Positions 56,609-64,000 of a stretch of DNA of 64,000 nt are shown piece by piece. A program made the translations under genes and the position numbers. The notes beneath the pieces were generated by a model that searched no databases, had not been told where the DNA came from, and saw only the letters and a program-made list of their open reading frames with translations. Source of the DNA: MA-ANB-1 sp965216445 (lineage in GTDB: Bacteria > Actinomycetota > Acidimicrobiia > Spongiisociales > ZC4RG35); NCBI GenBank assembly GCA_965216445.1, contig OZ244166.1:744001-808000 (forward strand), read 5' to 3'. Positions within the stretch are counted from its first letter, which is position 1, and each line of letters starts with the position of its first letter.

Positions 56609-57232
56609 ATGCCGGATACGTATGATTGCTCGGTGCCCATCGCCATCGTCATCGCCGTCGTCGCTGCCTACTTGGTGGGAAGTATCAACTTCGCAGTTGT
56701 TGTCGGGCGCATGCATGGCATCAACATCGATGAAGAGGGGAGTGGCAACCCGGGTGCTTCGAATGTGCTCAGGACCTTGGGCCGTTTTCCGGCTGCGATG
56801 GTCTTTGTGGGCGACACGCTGAAAGGCACAGTGGGAGCGGCCATGGGAATGATCGCATCTGGCACGGCCAACCCGCAGATCCATTGGGCATTCCTGGCTG
56901 GTTTGGCCGCAACGGTCGGGCATTGTTTCCCGATCTTTCACCGGTTTCGCGGCGGCAAGGGTGTAGCCACGGCAGGTGGCGTGATGCTTTTCACCGTTCC
57001 ACTTGTGGCGCTGATATCAACCGCAGTCTGGGCCATCCTCGTGAAGCTGACGAAAACTGCTTCGATTGGTTCGCTCGTTATTGCCGTCTTGACCGTCCCA
57101 TTAGCGATGTGGCGCGGGGTGACGGGCCTCAGTGTCCTTTGGTTGGCCCTGACAGTTCTGCTTGTTATCTGGCGTCACCGTGGGAACATCAAGCGCATGT
57201 TCAAAGGACGAGAGCAGAAGGTGCCGGCTTGA
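56609..57232 (+). CDS. plsY: Glycerol-3-phosphate acyltransferase PlsY
   Basis: 207 residues from ATG 56609 (GTG 56633 is the alternative). Membrane protein with about five helices; signatures VVAAYLVGSINFAVVVGR, GSGNPGASNVLRTLGRFPAAMVFVGDTLKG and GHCFPIFHRFRGGKGVATAGGVM. Uses acyl-phosphate to make lysophosphatidate, the first step of phospholipid synthesis. Its TGA overlaps the next gene's TTG (TTGA). Confidence 0.92.
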   Translation: MPDTYDCSVPIAIVIAVVAAYLVGSINFAVVVGRMHGINIDEEGSGNPGASNVLRTLGRFPAAMVFVGDTLKGTVGAAMGMIASGTANPQIHWAFLAGLAATVGHCFPIFHRFRGGKGVATAGGVMLFTVPLVALISTAVWAILVKLTKTASIGSLVIAVLTVPLAMWRGVTGLSVLWLALTVLLVIWRHRGNIKRMFKGREQKVPA

Positions 57233-58041
57233 GTATCGATGTAGCAGTTATCCCGGCAGCTGGCCGGGGGACTCGGATGAGGCCAGCCACCCGCGTAGTG
57301 CCGAAGGCCTTGGTGACTGTGATCGACAGGCCCGCAGTTCAATTTGGAGTTGAGGAGGCGGTACGGGCCGGCGCCAAGGAAGCAGTCGTGGTGGTCGACC
57401 TGGACGCTGGGCATCTCATTGCCCAGCACTTCAGTCTCGAGGGACGGCTACCGGGTCTCGAAGACGTCTGGCTCCGTCCCGCCGTTCAGGAGGAGCCTCT
57501 CGGATTGGGTCACGCGGTGTTCGAGGCTCGTGAGATGGTTGGGGATCGCCCCTTCTTCTGCATTCTTTCTGACAACATAGTTAGACCTGGCCAGGACGTT
57601 CTGACGGCACTTGCTGAAGGGTCCAATAACGGACAAACCTCAGTGATGTGTCTTCGAGAGTATGGAGACGAATACCTGGACAAGTACGGTTTTGTCGTCC
57701 CCGCCTCCGAGCCTTCCAGCGGATACTTGGAGCTGAAGGGCTCGATTGAGAAGCCGGGCAAGGACCGCGCTCCGTCCAATCTCGGTCTCGTCGGCCGATA
57801 CCTGTTCACCCCTGAGGTTTTTGACATCTTGGAGGAGACGCCACCTGGCGCCCTTGGTGAGATCCAGCTCACTGATGCAATCAACGAACTCGGCAAGAGG
57901 GGAAGGCTTCGCGGTTATGTGGCGGAAGCGGATCTTCTCGATGTTGGCACACCAATTGGGTTGCTCGAGGCGAGCGTCGAACTCGGTCTCCACAGGTTCG
58001 GCTCCGATTTCGGATCGTTCTTGAACGGCCTGAGCAACTGA
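57229..58041 (+). CDS. galU: UTP-glucose-1-phosphate uridylyltransferase
   Basis: 270 residues from TTG 57229, overlapping plsY by 4 bases with AGAAGGTG upstream. Nucleotidyltransferase motif VAVIPAAGRGTRMRPATRVVPKALVTVIDRPAVQFGVEEAVRAG, then QEEPLGLGHAVFEA, FCILSDNI, YGFVVPA, LGLVGRYLFTPEVFDIL and GEIQLTDAIN, the GalU pattern. Makes UDP-glucose for cell-envelope sugars. A stop/start overlap of one base (TGATG) joins it to moeA, the order also seen in mycobacteria. Confidence 0.92.
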   Translation: MSIDVAVIPAAGRGTRMRPATRVVPKALVTVIDRPAVQFGVEEAVRAGAKEAVVVVDLDAGHLIAQHFSLEGRLPGLEDVWLRPAVQEEPLGLGHAVFEAREMVGDRPFFCILSDNIVRPGQDVLTALAEGSNNGQTSVMCLREYGDEYLDKYGFVVPASEPSSGYLELKGSIEKPGKDRAPSNLGLVGRYLFTPEVFDILEETPPGALGEIQLTDAINELGKRGRLRGYVAEADLLDVGTPIGLLEASVELGLHRFGSDFGSFLNGLSN

Positions 58042-59267
58042 TGAGGCCGCTGGCCGAAGCGACTGAATCGGTCATTGACGGAGCACGTCGTCTCGGCTCC
58101 GAGACCGTCGAGTTGGCTGATGCGCTGAACCGGATCACGGCTCACGATATCGTCGCCAGGGAGGACATTCCGCCATTCCCGAACTCGGCCATGGATGGCT
58201 ACGCCGTCCGTTCGGGAGATGTCGCAGTCGAGGGTGCCATGCTCCGGGTCGTGGCTGAGATAGCCGCTGGGCGACCCGCCGACCAGGAACTGGGTCCCGG
58301 TGAGGCGATGAAGATCATGACCGGAGCCCCGATTCCCCAAGGATCCGACACCGTCGTCAAGGTTGAGGACACCGAGCAGTTGGATGACGTTGTCAAGGTA
58401 AAACCTATCGTTCCTCCGGGTACCTCTTGCAGGGCCGCCGGGAGCGACGTGCCGAAGGGGGCAACGGTCATCCAGCAGGGAACACGGCTGCTCGGGACCC
58501 AGCTCGGTGTGTTGGCGACGATCGGGGAAGCCCGGCCGTCGGTCTCGCGGCGGCCACGAGTCGCACTTTTCTCCACCGGAGATGAACTCACCGCACCCGG
58601 TGCTGCAGCCCTGAGACCAGGCCAAATCCGGGATTCGAATCGCGTTTTGCTACATGCCGGGCTCGACGAGGTGGCAACCGTTCTCGATCAGGGGATTGTC
58701 CGCGATGACCCGGTTGAACTGCACGCTTCCTTCACTAGAGCCGCCGCTGGGTCTGACGCAATCGTCACATCTGGTGGTGTTTCCATGGGCGATCACGACC
58801 ATGTGAGGCGGATCCTCGGCGACCTCGGCAGTATCGACTTCTGGAAAGTGGCGATGAAACCGGCCAAGCCTTTTGCGTTTGGCAGCCTTGGCGGTGTTCC
58901 CTTCTTTGGTCTCCCCGGCAATCCGGTGTCAGCCTTCGTAGCGTTCGAGCAATTGGTTCGCCCGGCGTTGCTGGCGATGCAAGGGGCAAGTCGACTGTTT
59001 CGACCCAGGGTCAAGGCCCTGGCCGGCGCCAAAATCACCAGCGATCCTGATCGAATGGAGTTCGTGAGAGTTCGAATCAACACGGACGCACGGGGTCGGG
59101 TAATGGCAACTCCATCCGGGGGTCAGGGCTCTCATATGCTCGCGGCACTAGCGGACGCCGATGCCTTTGCATTGATCCCGGTCGGTGTCGCGCTCGTCAA
59201 AGCGGGTCAGAGCCTCACAGTTGAGCTGTTTCGCAACCCCGAGACAAGGAGCTCTTTCAATGACTGA
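58041..59267 (+). CDS. moeA: Molybdopterin molybdenumtransferase MoeA
   Basis: 408 residues. Inserts molybdate into adenylylated molybdopterin. Blocks: PPFPNSAMDGYAVRSGDVA, ALAAEIAAGRP-like AEIAAGRPADQ, GEAMKIMTGAPIPQGSDTVV, SRRPRVALFSTGDELTAPG, IRDSNRVLLHA, DAIVTSGGVSMGDHDHVRRIL and FWKVAMKPAKPFAFG, GLPGNPVSAFVAFE. Overlaps moaC by 8 bases. No moaA, mogA or molybdoenzyme is in the window. Confidence 0.93.
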   Translation: MRPLAEATESVIDGARRLGSETVELADALNRITAHDIVAREDIPPFPNSAMDGYAVRSGDVAVEGAMLRVVAEIAAGRPADQELGPGEAMKIMTGAPIPQGSDTVVKVEDTEQLDDVVKVKPIVPPGTSCRAAGSDVPKGATVIQQGTRLLGTQLGVLATIGEARPSVSRRPRVALFSTGDELTAPGAAALRPGQIRDSNRVLLHAGLDEVATVLDQGIVRDDPVELHASFTRAAAGSDAIVTSGGVSMGDHDHVRRILGDLGSIDFWKVAMKPAKPFAFGSLGGVPFFGLPGNPVSAFVAFEQLVRPALLAMQGASRLFRPRVKALAGAKITSDPDRMEFVRVRINTDARGRVMATPSGGQGSHMLAALADADAFALIPVGVALVKAGQSLTVELFRNPETRSSFND

Positions 59268-59736
59268 CAAGCCACTTTCTCACCTGAATGAGTCGGGCGA
59301 AGTCCACATGGTCGACGTGTCGGCGAAAGCCGTCACAGCGAGAAGTGCGACCGCCGAGGCGACGGTTCTGATGAGCCAAGAGCTCGTCGACCTTTTCTTC
59401 CAGGGTGACCTTCCCAAGGGCGACGCTGCAGCGGTGGCACGAATCGCGGGTGTCATGGCCTCGAAGAAGACCGCTGACCTGATCCCTCTTTGCCATCCTA
59501 TTTCGATCACGGGTGCCGAGATTGGGCTGGAGCCGACTGGGCATGGAATACGGGTGCTTGCTACAGTTCGCACCAACAACGTCACTGGCGTTGAGATGGA
59601 GGCGCTGACCGCGGCGTCGGTCTCGGCTTTGACCATCTATGACATGGTCAAGAGTGTCGAGAAGGGTGTGGAAATCAGCAACCTTCGACTACTCAGAAAG
59701 TCGGGCGGACGTTCTGGTGAGTGGGTGCGGGGTTAG
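59260..59736 (+). CDS. moaC: Cyclic pyranopterin monophosphate synthase MoaC
   Basis: 158 residues from ATG 59260, with GGAG 9 bases upstream. HMVDVSAKAVTARSATAEATV, GDAAAVARIAGVMASKKTADLIPLCHPISIT (active-site Lys and CHP), VRTNNVTGVEMEALTAASVSALTIYDMVKS: every MoaC block is present. It converts the MoaA product into cyclic pyranopterin monophosphate. Second molybdenum-cofactor gene in the operon. Confidence 0.95.
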   Translation: MTDKPLSHLNESGEVHMVDVSAKAVTARSATAEATVLMSQELVDLFFQGDLPKGDAAAVARIAGVMASKKTADLIPLCHPISITGAEIGLEPTGHGIRVLATVRTNNVTGVEMEALTAASVSALTIYDMVKSVEKGVEISNLRLLRKSGGRSGEWVRG

Positions 59737-59796
59737 ATCGTTGGACGGCGCGCGGCTCGAAGCTACGCTCGTACTTGGACGGAGTAAGAAGAAGCA

Positions 59797-60237
59797 ATGG
59801 AAACCCCACTGATTGTCGGCTTGCTGGTAATAGCCGCAGTTTGGAGCATTTACCTGCTGCCATCCGTCTTTGGTGACCGTCGAGAAGCTGCTCTGCATTC
59901 TGCAGATGAATTCGATAAGTTCACCCACCTCATGGCCGACGTCCAAAAGCGCCCTCGGTCGTCGATCGTTCCCGAGTCTCGTAATACGGTGCGGAACCGC
60001 CGACGGATTGTGCTCGGGAGTCTCGTTCTCCTCGCGGTGGTCACAGGAGGCCTGGCTCTGTGGCAGAGCTCAATGACCTGGCTTCTGGTTCACATTTTTG
60101 TGGACGGCCTCGTCTTTCTCTACGTCGCGGCTCTAGCCCAGGTCAAGCAGAGGCGTCAGGAGCGACTCAAGATCAGCCACGTCTCGGAACAACGGCCCGC
60201 CTTCGAGGAACCCCAGATCAAGGTCATCGCCAACTAA
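59797..60237 (+). CDS. SepX/GlpR-like actinobacterial membrane protein
   Basis: 146 residues from ATG 59797. One N-terminal helix (IVGLLVIAAVWSIYLLPSVF), a polar stretch GDRREAALHSADEFDKFTHLMADVQK, two more helices (IVLGSLVLLAVVTGGLALWQ, WLLVHIFVDGLVFLYVAALAQV) and a basic tail. The topology, and the location after galU-moeA-moaC, match the SepX/GlpR (Rv0996-type) family, a membrane protein acting with FtsZ in division in streptomycetes. Name assigned by layout and synteny, not by residue match. Confidence 0.6.
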   Translation: METPLIVGLLVIAAVWSIYLLPSVFGDRREAALHSADEFDKFTHLMADVQKRPRSSIVPESRNTVRNRRRIVLGSLVLLAVVTGGLALWQSSMTWLLVHIFVDGLVFLYVAALAQVKQRRQERLKISHVSEQRPAFEEPQIKVIAN

Positions 60238-60255
60238 CCCGGCTGGTCAAATCGA

Positions 60256-60286
60256 CGTCGGGTACGTCCCGACGCACTTCTACAAT
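60256..60286 (+). promoter_or_regulatory. Hairpin and -10 box upstream of tRNA-Ala
   Basis: CGTCGGG-TACGT-CCCGACG (60256-60274) is a perfect 7-bp inverted repeat after the membrane gene's stop. TACAAT (60281-60286) is a good -10, 15 bases before the tRNA; a -35 is hidden in the repeat. The repeat may end the upstream transcript or regulate the tRNA. Confidence 0.45.
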
Positions 60287-60301
60287 CATCCTCCCCTACA
60301 A

Positions 60302-60378
60302 GGGGCTGTAGCTCAGCCTGGCAGAGCACCTGGTTCGCAATCAGGGGGTCAGGGGTTCAAATCCCCTCAGCTCCACCA
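60302..60378 (+). tRNA. tRNA-Ala (anticodon CGC)
   Basis: All four arms fold by eye. The acceptor stem GGGGCTG pairs with CAGCTCC and includes the G3:U70 wobble, the universal alanine identity pair. The D arm is GCTC/GAGC, the anticodon stem CCTGG/TCAGG with loop TTCGCAA (anticodon CGC, codon GCG), and the T arm AGGGG-TTCAAAT-CCCCT. The CCA end is encoded (60376-60378). Confidence 0.95.
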
Positions 60379-60497
60379 ATCATTCTGATCATGGCGATGT
60401 CTGTTCGCATGCTACCTCGCCCGGTTGACGCTCATTTGGTGTTCGCGCTCAACAGGTGACCCGCAAAACTCATGCTGAGGCCCCGATATTTGTAGGG

Positions 60498-60527
60498 AAA
60501 AACGTCCTAGCCATAGCTGTCGCTAGG
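60498..60527 (-). terminator. Intrinsic terminator of the sensor-regulator operon
   Basis: On the minus strand CCTAGC (60527-60522), a 10-base loop, GCTAGG (60511-60506), then ACG and TTTTT (60502-60498). It lies about 30 bases after the response-regulator stop. The rest of 60379-60557 shows no gene. Confidence 0.7.
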
Positions 60528-60557
60528 CGGGACTGGGCGTTGAGATTCCTCGGATCC

Positions 60558-61253
60558 TCAGGTTGCGTCCGCGCTGCTATTTCCGGGAGCATCGCTGGCT
60601 GCATGGAGATAGGTGAGGACGGCAGAGACGCGCTTGCTAATGCCGCTCTCTTCGGTCAGGCCTAGCTTGGCGAAGATCGAGTTGATATGTTTCTCGACAG
60701 ACCGGATGTTGATCGACAGGGTGTCTGCGATCGTCGAGTTGTCTCTCCCTTGTGCCATCTCGGCGAGGACTTGACTTTCCCGTGGAGTAAGCCACTTGAT
60801 TCGAGACGAGTCAGATCTCCTCGCGTCGACTAGGCGATCGATCACCCTGGGATCTACGAACGAGCCGCCTCGGTTCACTTTGTCGAGAGCTTCGACCAGA
60901 TGAGCAACGTTCGAGACCCTTTCCTTCAGGAGATAGCCGCGACCTTTGCTCCCGCCTTCGAGCAGCCTCACTGCATACTCGGGTTCGTCATATTGGCTCA
61001 GAACGACGACACCGACACTTGGATGGCGGTCCGCAATAGTCAAGGCAGCCTGTATCCCCTCGTCGGTGTGGCCTGGCGGCATCCGGATGTCGGTAAGAAC
61101 GACGTCGGGGTGATGCTCGGTGACGGCAGAGAGAAGCGTTTCCAGGTCTTCCGCCGTGGCGACGATTTCGATGTCGTCCTGTGTGCTTAGGAGAGCGACA
61201 ACACCGCGGCGAACCAAAAGATCATCTTCGGCTACCACTACTCGCATTGTCAT
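60558..61253 (-). CDS. NarL/LuxR-type response regulator
   Basis: 231 residues. Receiver: acidic pair near residues 9-11 (VVVAEDDLLV), phospho-acceptor D55 in VVLTDIRMPPGHTDEG, serine in VVLSQYDEPEY, and lysine in GYLLKERVSNV. The C-terminal LuxR helix-turn-helix is LTPRESQVLAEMAQGRDNSTIADTLSINIRSVEKHINSIFAKLGL. It overlaps the pseudokinase gene by 4 bases and is the last gene of a kinase, pseudokinase, regulator operon ending in a terminator. Confidence 0.92.
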   Translation of the reverse strand: MTMRVVVAEDDLLVRRGVVALLSTQDDIEIVATAEDLETLLSAVTEHHPDVVLTDIRMPPGHTDEGIQAALTIADRHPSVGVVVLSQYDEPEYAVRLLEGGSKGRGYLLKERVSNVAHLVEALDKVNRGGSFVDPRVIDRLVDARRSDSSRIKWLTPRESQVLAEMAQGRDNSTIADTLSINIRSVEKHINSIFAKLGLTEESGISKRVSAVLTYLHAASDAPGNSSADAT

Positions 61254-62044
61254 TGCTCCCGCATGGCCGTCGAAAAGCTACGGAGAAACACTATGAGCTG
61301 CTCACACGTGGCGGCGGCCTCGTCGAAATCGCTCGCTACCACGGACGACTCCAGCTTCCTAAGCATCGGCTCGGCCCCGGCGACAACGTCTTCAGCGACC
61401 CGCTCCCTTTCCGCCGCTTCGGCTTCGACGACAGACCTTCTTCTCTGCGTGATGAGTTCGATGGTGCGATCCAGCTCCGAGATTCTCTCCTCGATGCTGC
61501 CGATGGCAACAGTATTGGCTACAACTACTCCCACTGACGATGCCAGCTGCTCCACTCTCAATCGCTGCTGAGGCTTCAGAGGGCTAGAACTCGTCACAGT
61601 TATCGATGCGATTTCACGGCCTCCGTAGTTCACCGTAGTTCTGAAGGCGGCTGAGCTGGGCGTGCCGGCTTCGGCTTCACCGATTTCGGATTGGACCTTG
61701 CCTGAACTGCCACCTGCAGACCTTCGGGCAAGCTCGGCCAGTTCGCTGAGCACCGCATTGGGCCCAGTCTCAGGTTCCAGGCGCGATCCGGCCGCCATTA
61801 GTTCATACGAGTCCGGGCTCGCCCATCTTGGATTGCGCTGTACGAGCTGCGAAATGAACCGGTGAACCGAGGGCATCACCATGGTCAGGATCCCGGCACC
61901 CAGGATTATGGGCGCCGGTGTAGGAGTCGTGAGACCGGCGAATCCGAACGGCAGCGCCATGAGCGAGAAGACCGTCACCGCGACGAGGCCGCTAGCACCG
62001 GAAATCATGATGCGTGCTGTCGCGGGAAGGCTCTTGGGTGTCAT
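61250..62044 (-). CDS. Histidine-kinase-like protein lacking phospho-acceptor His and ATPase domain
   Basis: 264 residues: two N-terminal membrane helices (about 11-36, 44-60), a small alpha/beta region with features of a GAF-like domain (FRTTVNYGGREIASITVTSSS, SVGVVVANTVAIG), then a long coiled helix. Near residues 212-228 the sequence ERERVAEDVVAGAEPML lines up with the HisKA_3 block ERERIARDLHDGAQQ-, with the histidine replaced by Val221 and the aspartate by Ala222. The chain ends 36 residues later with no HATPase boxes. It cannot be a normal kinase and probably modifies the full kinase encoded just upstream. Confidence 0.75.
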   Translation of the reverse strand: MTPKSLPATARIMISGASGLVAVTVFSLMALPFGFAGLTTPTPAPIILGAGILTMVMPSVHRFISQLVQRNPRWASPDSYELMAAGSRLEPETGPNAVLSELAELARRSAGGSSGKVQSEIGEAEAGTPSSAAFRTTVNYGGREIASITVTSSSPLKPQQRLRVEQLASSVGVVVANTVAIGSIEERISELDRTIELITQRRRSVVEAEAAERERVAEDVVAGAEPMLRKLESSVVASDFDEAAATCEQLIVFLRSFSTAMREQ

Positions 62045-64000
62045 GGCGTCACGGGAATTGTGGCTCGGAGATTGGTTCCAGACCCGGGCGTAGATTCAAC
62101 AAGAAGAGTGCCTCCCAGGGCCTCAACTCTCTCTCGGATGTTGTTGAGTCCCGAGCCACTCGTCCGTACAGAAACCGAGAAGCCGGGTCCGTCGTCGTTG
62201 ACAACGATGTTGAGCTCGGAACCAACCTTCGAGCATCTGATCCTGGGTGCGTTATGCGACGACTGCGCGTGCTTCGCCACGTTCAAGATGGCCTCGCTGG
62301 CTACCAGGTACGCAACTGCCTCGATTTCTTCGGGTACCCCGTCAGCTTCGACTTGGACGACTGCTTCCGGCAGGAGAAGGCGAGTTTGAGCCCGGATGGC
62401 GTCGTCGAGTCCCCCCGTGCCAAGCGCCGCGGGGTACAGGCCGTTGGCGAAGGAGGCGACGGCCTCTTCCGCGTCCTCGATCAGAGCGGCAAGTTGGCGC
62501 GGGTCTGCTGATTCTCCGGAGACCCGGGCCAATCCGATCGCCGACGCGACGGCAACAGCCCTTGCCTGCGCCCCGTCGTGTAGGTCGCGCTCGACGTCCG
62601 ATCGTGTCCGATCAATTACGTCGTGCAGACGTCTCTCGGCGGCGATGAGCTCGCTTTGCCTGGTTTCGAGTTCGACGACTACGCCGTCCAAATCTCTACG
62701 CAATTGCTCGTTCTTGATGAGACGCCCAGCGAGAACCGCCAGGTCGTCGACAAGTCTCCTCTCCCGTCGCCGGAGCCGGTCGCCTGGTGACATGTTGACT
62801 GCCAGAGCTCCGTTGTCTCCGACCGCGGCTACGTGATCCCACCCATCGTCCGGTGCCTGTTCAAGATCCGACGGAGCTGTCGCCATCAGCTGGAAGTCTT
62901 GCCCGTCGTCGATCCAAAGTGCAACGCGGCGGGCATTGGTGGCCTCGGCAACCGCGTCCACAATGGTCGCCATGCCCTCATCCTCGTGACGGTTCTCGAT
63001 TGACGTAAATACTCCGGATAGGGCGACGCCTGGATCTGATCGCCTCCTCCAGACAAGCCGATCGATTACGGATACAGTCCGCACCCGCAGTGGCTCGAAC
63101 GCGAAGGCCGTGACGATCATCGCAATGAGGGCAGACGTCACATTCCCGGCTCCCACAATCGATCCTGCGACTGCAATTGCCGCGACATATGTCAATGCCA
63201 CGAGCAGAGACAAGATACCAAACAGCACTGTGCGGTCAATCACTACGTCGATAGAGAAGAGGTGGTAGCGAAACACCGAGAAGAGGAATGTAAGTGGCAG
63301 AAGAACGAAGAAGCCGGAGCTGGCAACCGGCCCCCAGATTCCTGGATCGCCACCAACACGCTGCGCGATGTCGGACAGAGCCAGAAGCGACAACGAGACG
63401 ATAAGTCCGTAGGTGACCCACTTGAGCTGATCCCGCTCTTCGCCATTCGATCTGAGAAAGCGCGCGACCAGAGACGCGCCCGCCGCTCCCAACACGAGCA
63501 TCCAGAGGTAGATGCCCGCACCGAAGAGCGCGTCGTCGATCTCGAGGTCCACGTTGGCGTACGGAGCGAGAGCACGGCCGTCGTAGCGGCGGGGATGGAC
63601 GAGCTGGATCAACAGAAGCGCGCCGGACAACGCAGCTACCCATGGAACCCAACGCCATCTCCTCGTCAGGAGCCATCCATTGGGAAACGTAAGTAGCAGG
63701 ATTGGGCCCAAAAAGACGCCCAGGGGAATCCAGAGCGTGTCCGCCAACGCAAAGGCGAATTGGGCGCCGATGATCCTTGTTGACGGTGTGTGAACCGCGA
63801 GATCGGAGACTGCCCGCGCCACACCCAAGGTGGCGGTCACCACTCCGACGGTGATCAAGTACCAGCCGAAACGATTGGCAGCCCGCGTCCAGGCCAATAC
63901 CCCGAGGAGAGTCGTCAGTACGGCGACAGCGGCCCATCCGAGACCCGCAGGCTCCGGTCCCTCGATTCCCGACAGCAGCGGGTATTCCGGCCGCAGATCC
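62041..64000 (-). CDS. Multi-pass sensor histidine kinase (NarX-like), 5' end beyond window
   Basis: The frame is open to base 64000 with no reliable start, so the N-terminus is missing; at least 650 residues are seen. Around eight to ten membrane helices (to about 63080), then a GAF-like stretch (IVDAVAEATNARRVALWIDDG), a coiled coil, a HisKA_3 site ERDLHDGAQARAVAVASA with the phospho-acceptor His, and HATPase boxes VASEAILNVAKHAQ, VNDDGPGF and GSGLNNIRERVEALGG. Complete in catalytic parts. Overlaps the pseudokinase gene by 4 bases (ATGA). Confidence 0.9.
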   Translation of the reverse strand, partial: DLRPEYPLLSGIEGPEPAGLGWAAVAVLTTLLGVLAWTRAANRFGWYLITVGVVTATLGVARAVSDLAVHTPSTRIIGAQFAFALADTLWIPLGVFLGPILLLTFPNGWLLTRRWRWVPWVAALSGALLLIQLVHPRRYDGRALAPYANVDLEIDDALFGAGIYLWMLVLGAAGASLVARFLRSNGEERDQLKWVTYGLIVSLSLLALSDIAQRVGGDPGIWGPVASSGFFVLLPLTFLFSVFRYHLFSIDVVIDRTVLFGILSLLVALTYVAAIAVAGSIVGAGNVTSALIAMIVTAFAFEPLRVRTVSVIDRLVWRRRSDPGVALSGVFTSIENRHEDEGMATIVDAVAEATNARRVALWIDDGQDFQLMATAPSDLEQAPDDGWDHVAAVGDNGALAVNMSPGDRLRRRERRLVDDLAVLAGRLIKNEQLRRDLDGVVVELETRQSELIAAERRLHDVIDRTRSDVERDLHDGAQARAVAVASAIGLARVSGESADPRQLAALIEDAEEAVASFANGLYPAALGTGGLDDAIRAQTRLLLPEAVVQVEADGVPEEIEAVAYLVASEAILNVAKHAQSSHNAPRIRCSKVGSELNIVVNDDGPGFSVSVRTSGSGLNNIRERVEALGGTLLVESTPGSGTNLRATIPVTP

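Noticed and set aside
1..64000. CRISPR arrays, transposases, integrases, toxin-antitoxin pairs or known defence operons
   Set aside because: No regular repeat-spacer pattern, no IS ends, and no proteins of these families among the supported genes.

Overview
The window looks like chromosomal DNA of an actinobacterium (Actinomycetota). The supporting signs are moderately high GC, frequent GTG and TTG starts, an F420-dependent oxidoreductase family, a class E sortase, a LexA-type SOS box of the GAAC-N4-GTTC form, a DUF222/13E12 HNH endonuclease, menaquinone genes, an MprAB/PepD-like arrangement, and a galU-moeA-moaC-(SepX-like) order. An Acidimicrobiia-type lineage is plausible but cannot be proved from this sequence. 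There is no phage, plasmid, transposon or CRISPR array. The window is mostly housekeeping genes with short, often overlapping spacings.

Layout. 1-1754: divergent menB (cut by the left edge) and menE. 1808-4406 (minus): inositol-phosphate synthase, ArfB-like hydrolase, DUF1992 and O-methyltransferase operon. 4444-9063: DUF6941 protein, M23 peptidase, small Rossmann protein, methyltransferase, a lone sufB and two small minus-strand genes. 9168-12134: response regulator, histidine kinase and HtrA protease, resembling MprA-MprB-PepD. 12142-15640: cobalamin riboswitch with a visible terminator, then btuF-btuC-btuD-cobO. 15634-20094 (minus): alpha/beta hydrolase and a four-gene surface-sugar cluster. 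20219-23128 (minus): ABC-2 exporter and a kinase-like phosphotransferase. 23210-26621: DUF885 peptidase, flavin reductase, LysM-M23 peptidase. 26739-30598: SOS-controlled HNH gene, rlmN, helix-hairpin-helix protein, LLM oxidoreductase. 30595-33208 (minus): a conserved unknown, gamma-glutamyltransferase (apparently starting at CTG) and a lipocalin-like protein. 33209-36359: a structured non-coding stretch, a frame-disrupted membrane region, and two HD-domain proteins. 36364-42661: DUF5317, enoyl-CoA hydratase, sortase, TlpA thioredoxin, aconitase and a SufR-like regulator, the last divergent from mrp. 43853-50769: a disrupted membrane gene, small membrane proteins, aminotransferase, DUF4349 lipoprotein, C45 peptidase, DUF2236 and agmatinase. 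50810-56542: MFS transporter, dapB, TPP enzyme, uppP, SAF protein and FmdB. 56609-60378: plsY-galU-moeA-moaC-SepX-like and tRNA-Ala(CGC). 60558-64000 (minus): LuxR-type response regulator, a kinase-like protein lacking its histidine, and a full kinase cut by the right edge.

The most distinctive points are: a LexA box lying on the start codon of what looks like a leaderless HNH gene; the kinase/pseudokinase/regulator operon; the B12 riboswitch whose terminator hairpin also contains the ribosome binding site; an orphan sufB behind a palindrome, with a SufR-like/mrp pair elsewhere; and the c-di-GMP-type HD locus with a structured leader and a frame-broken N-terminal region. No single locus amounts to a clearly new defence or mobile system.
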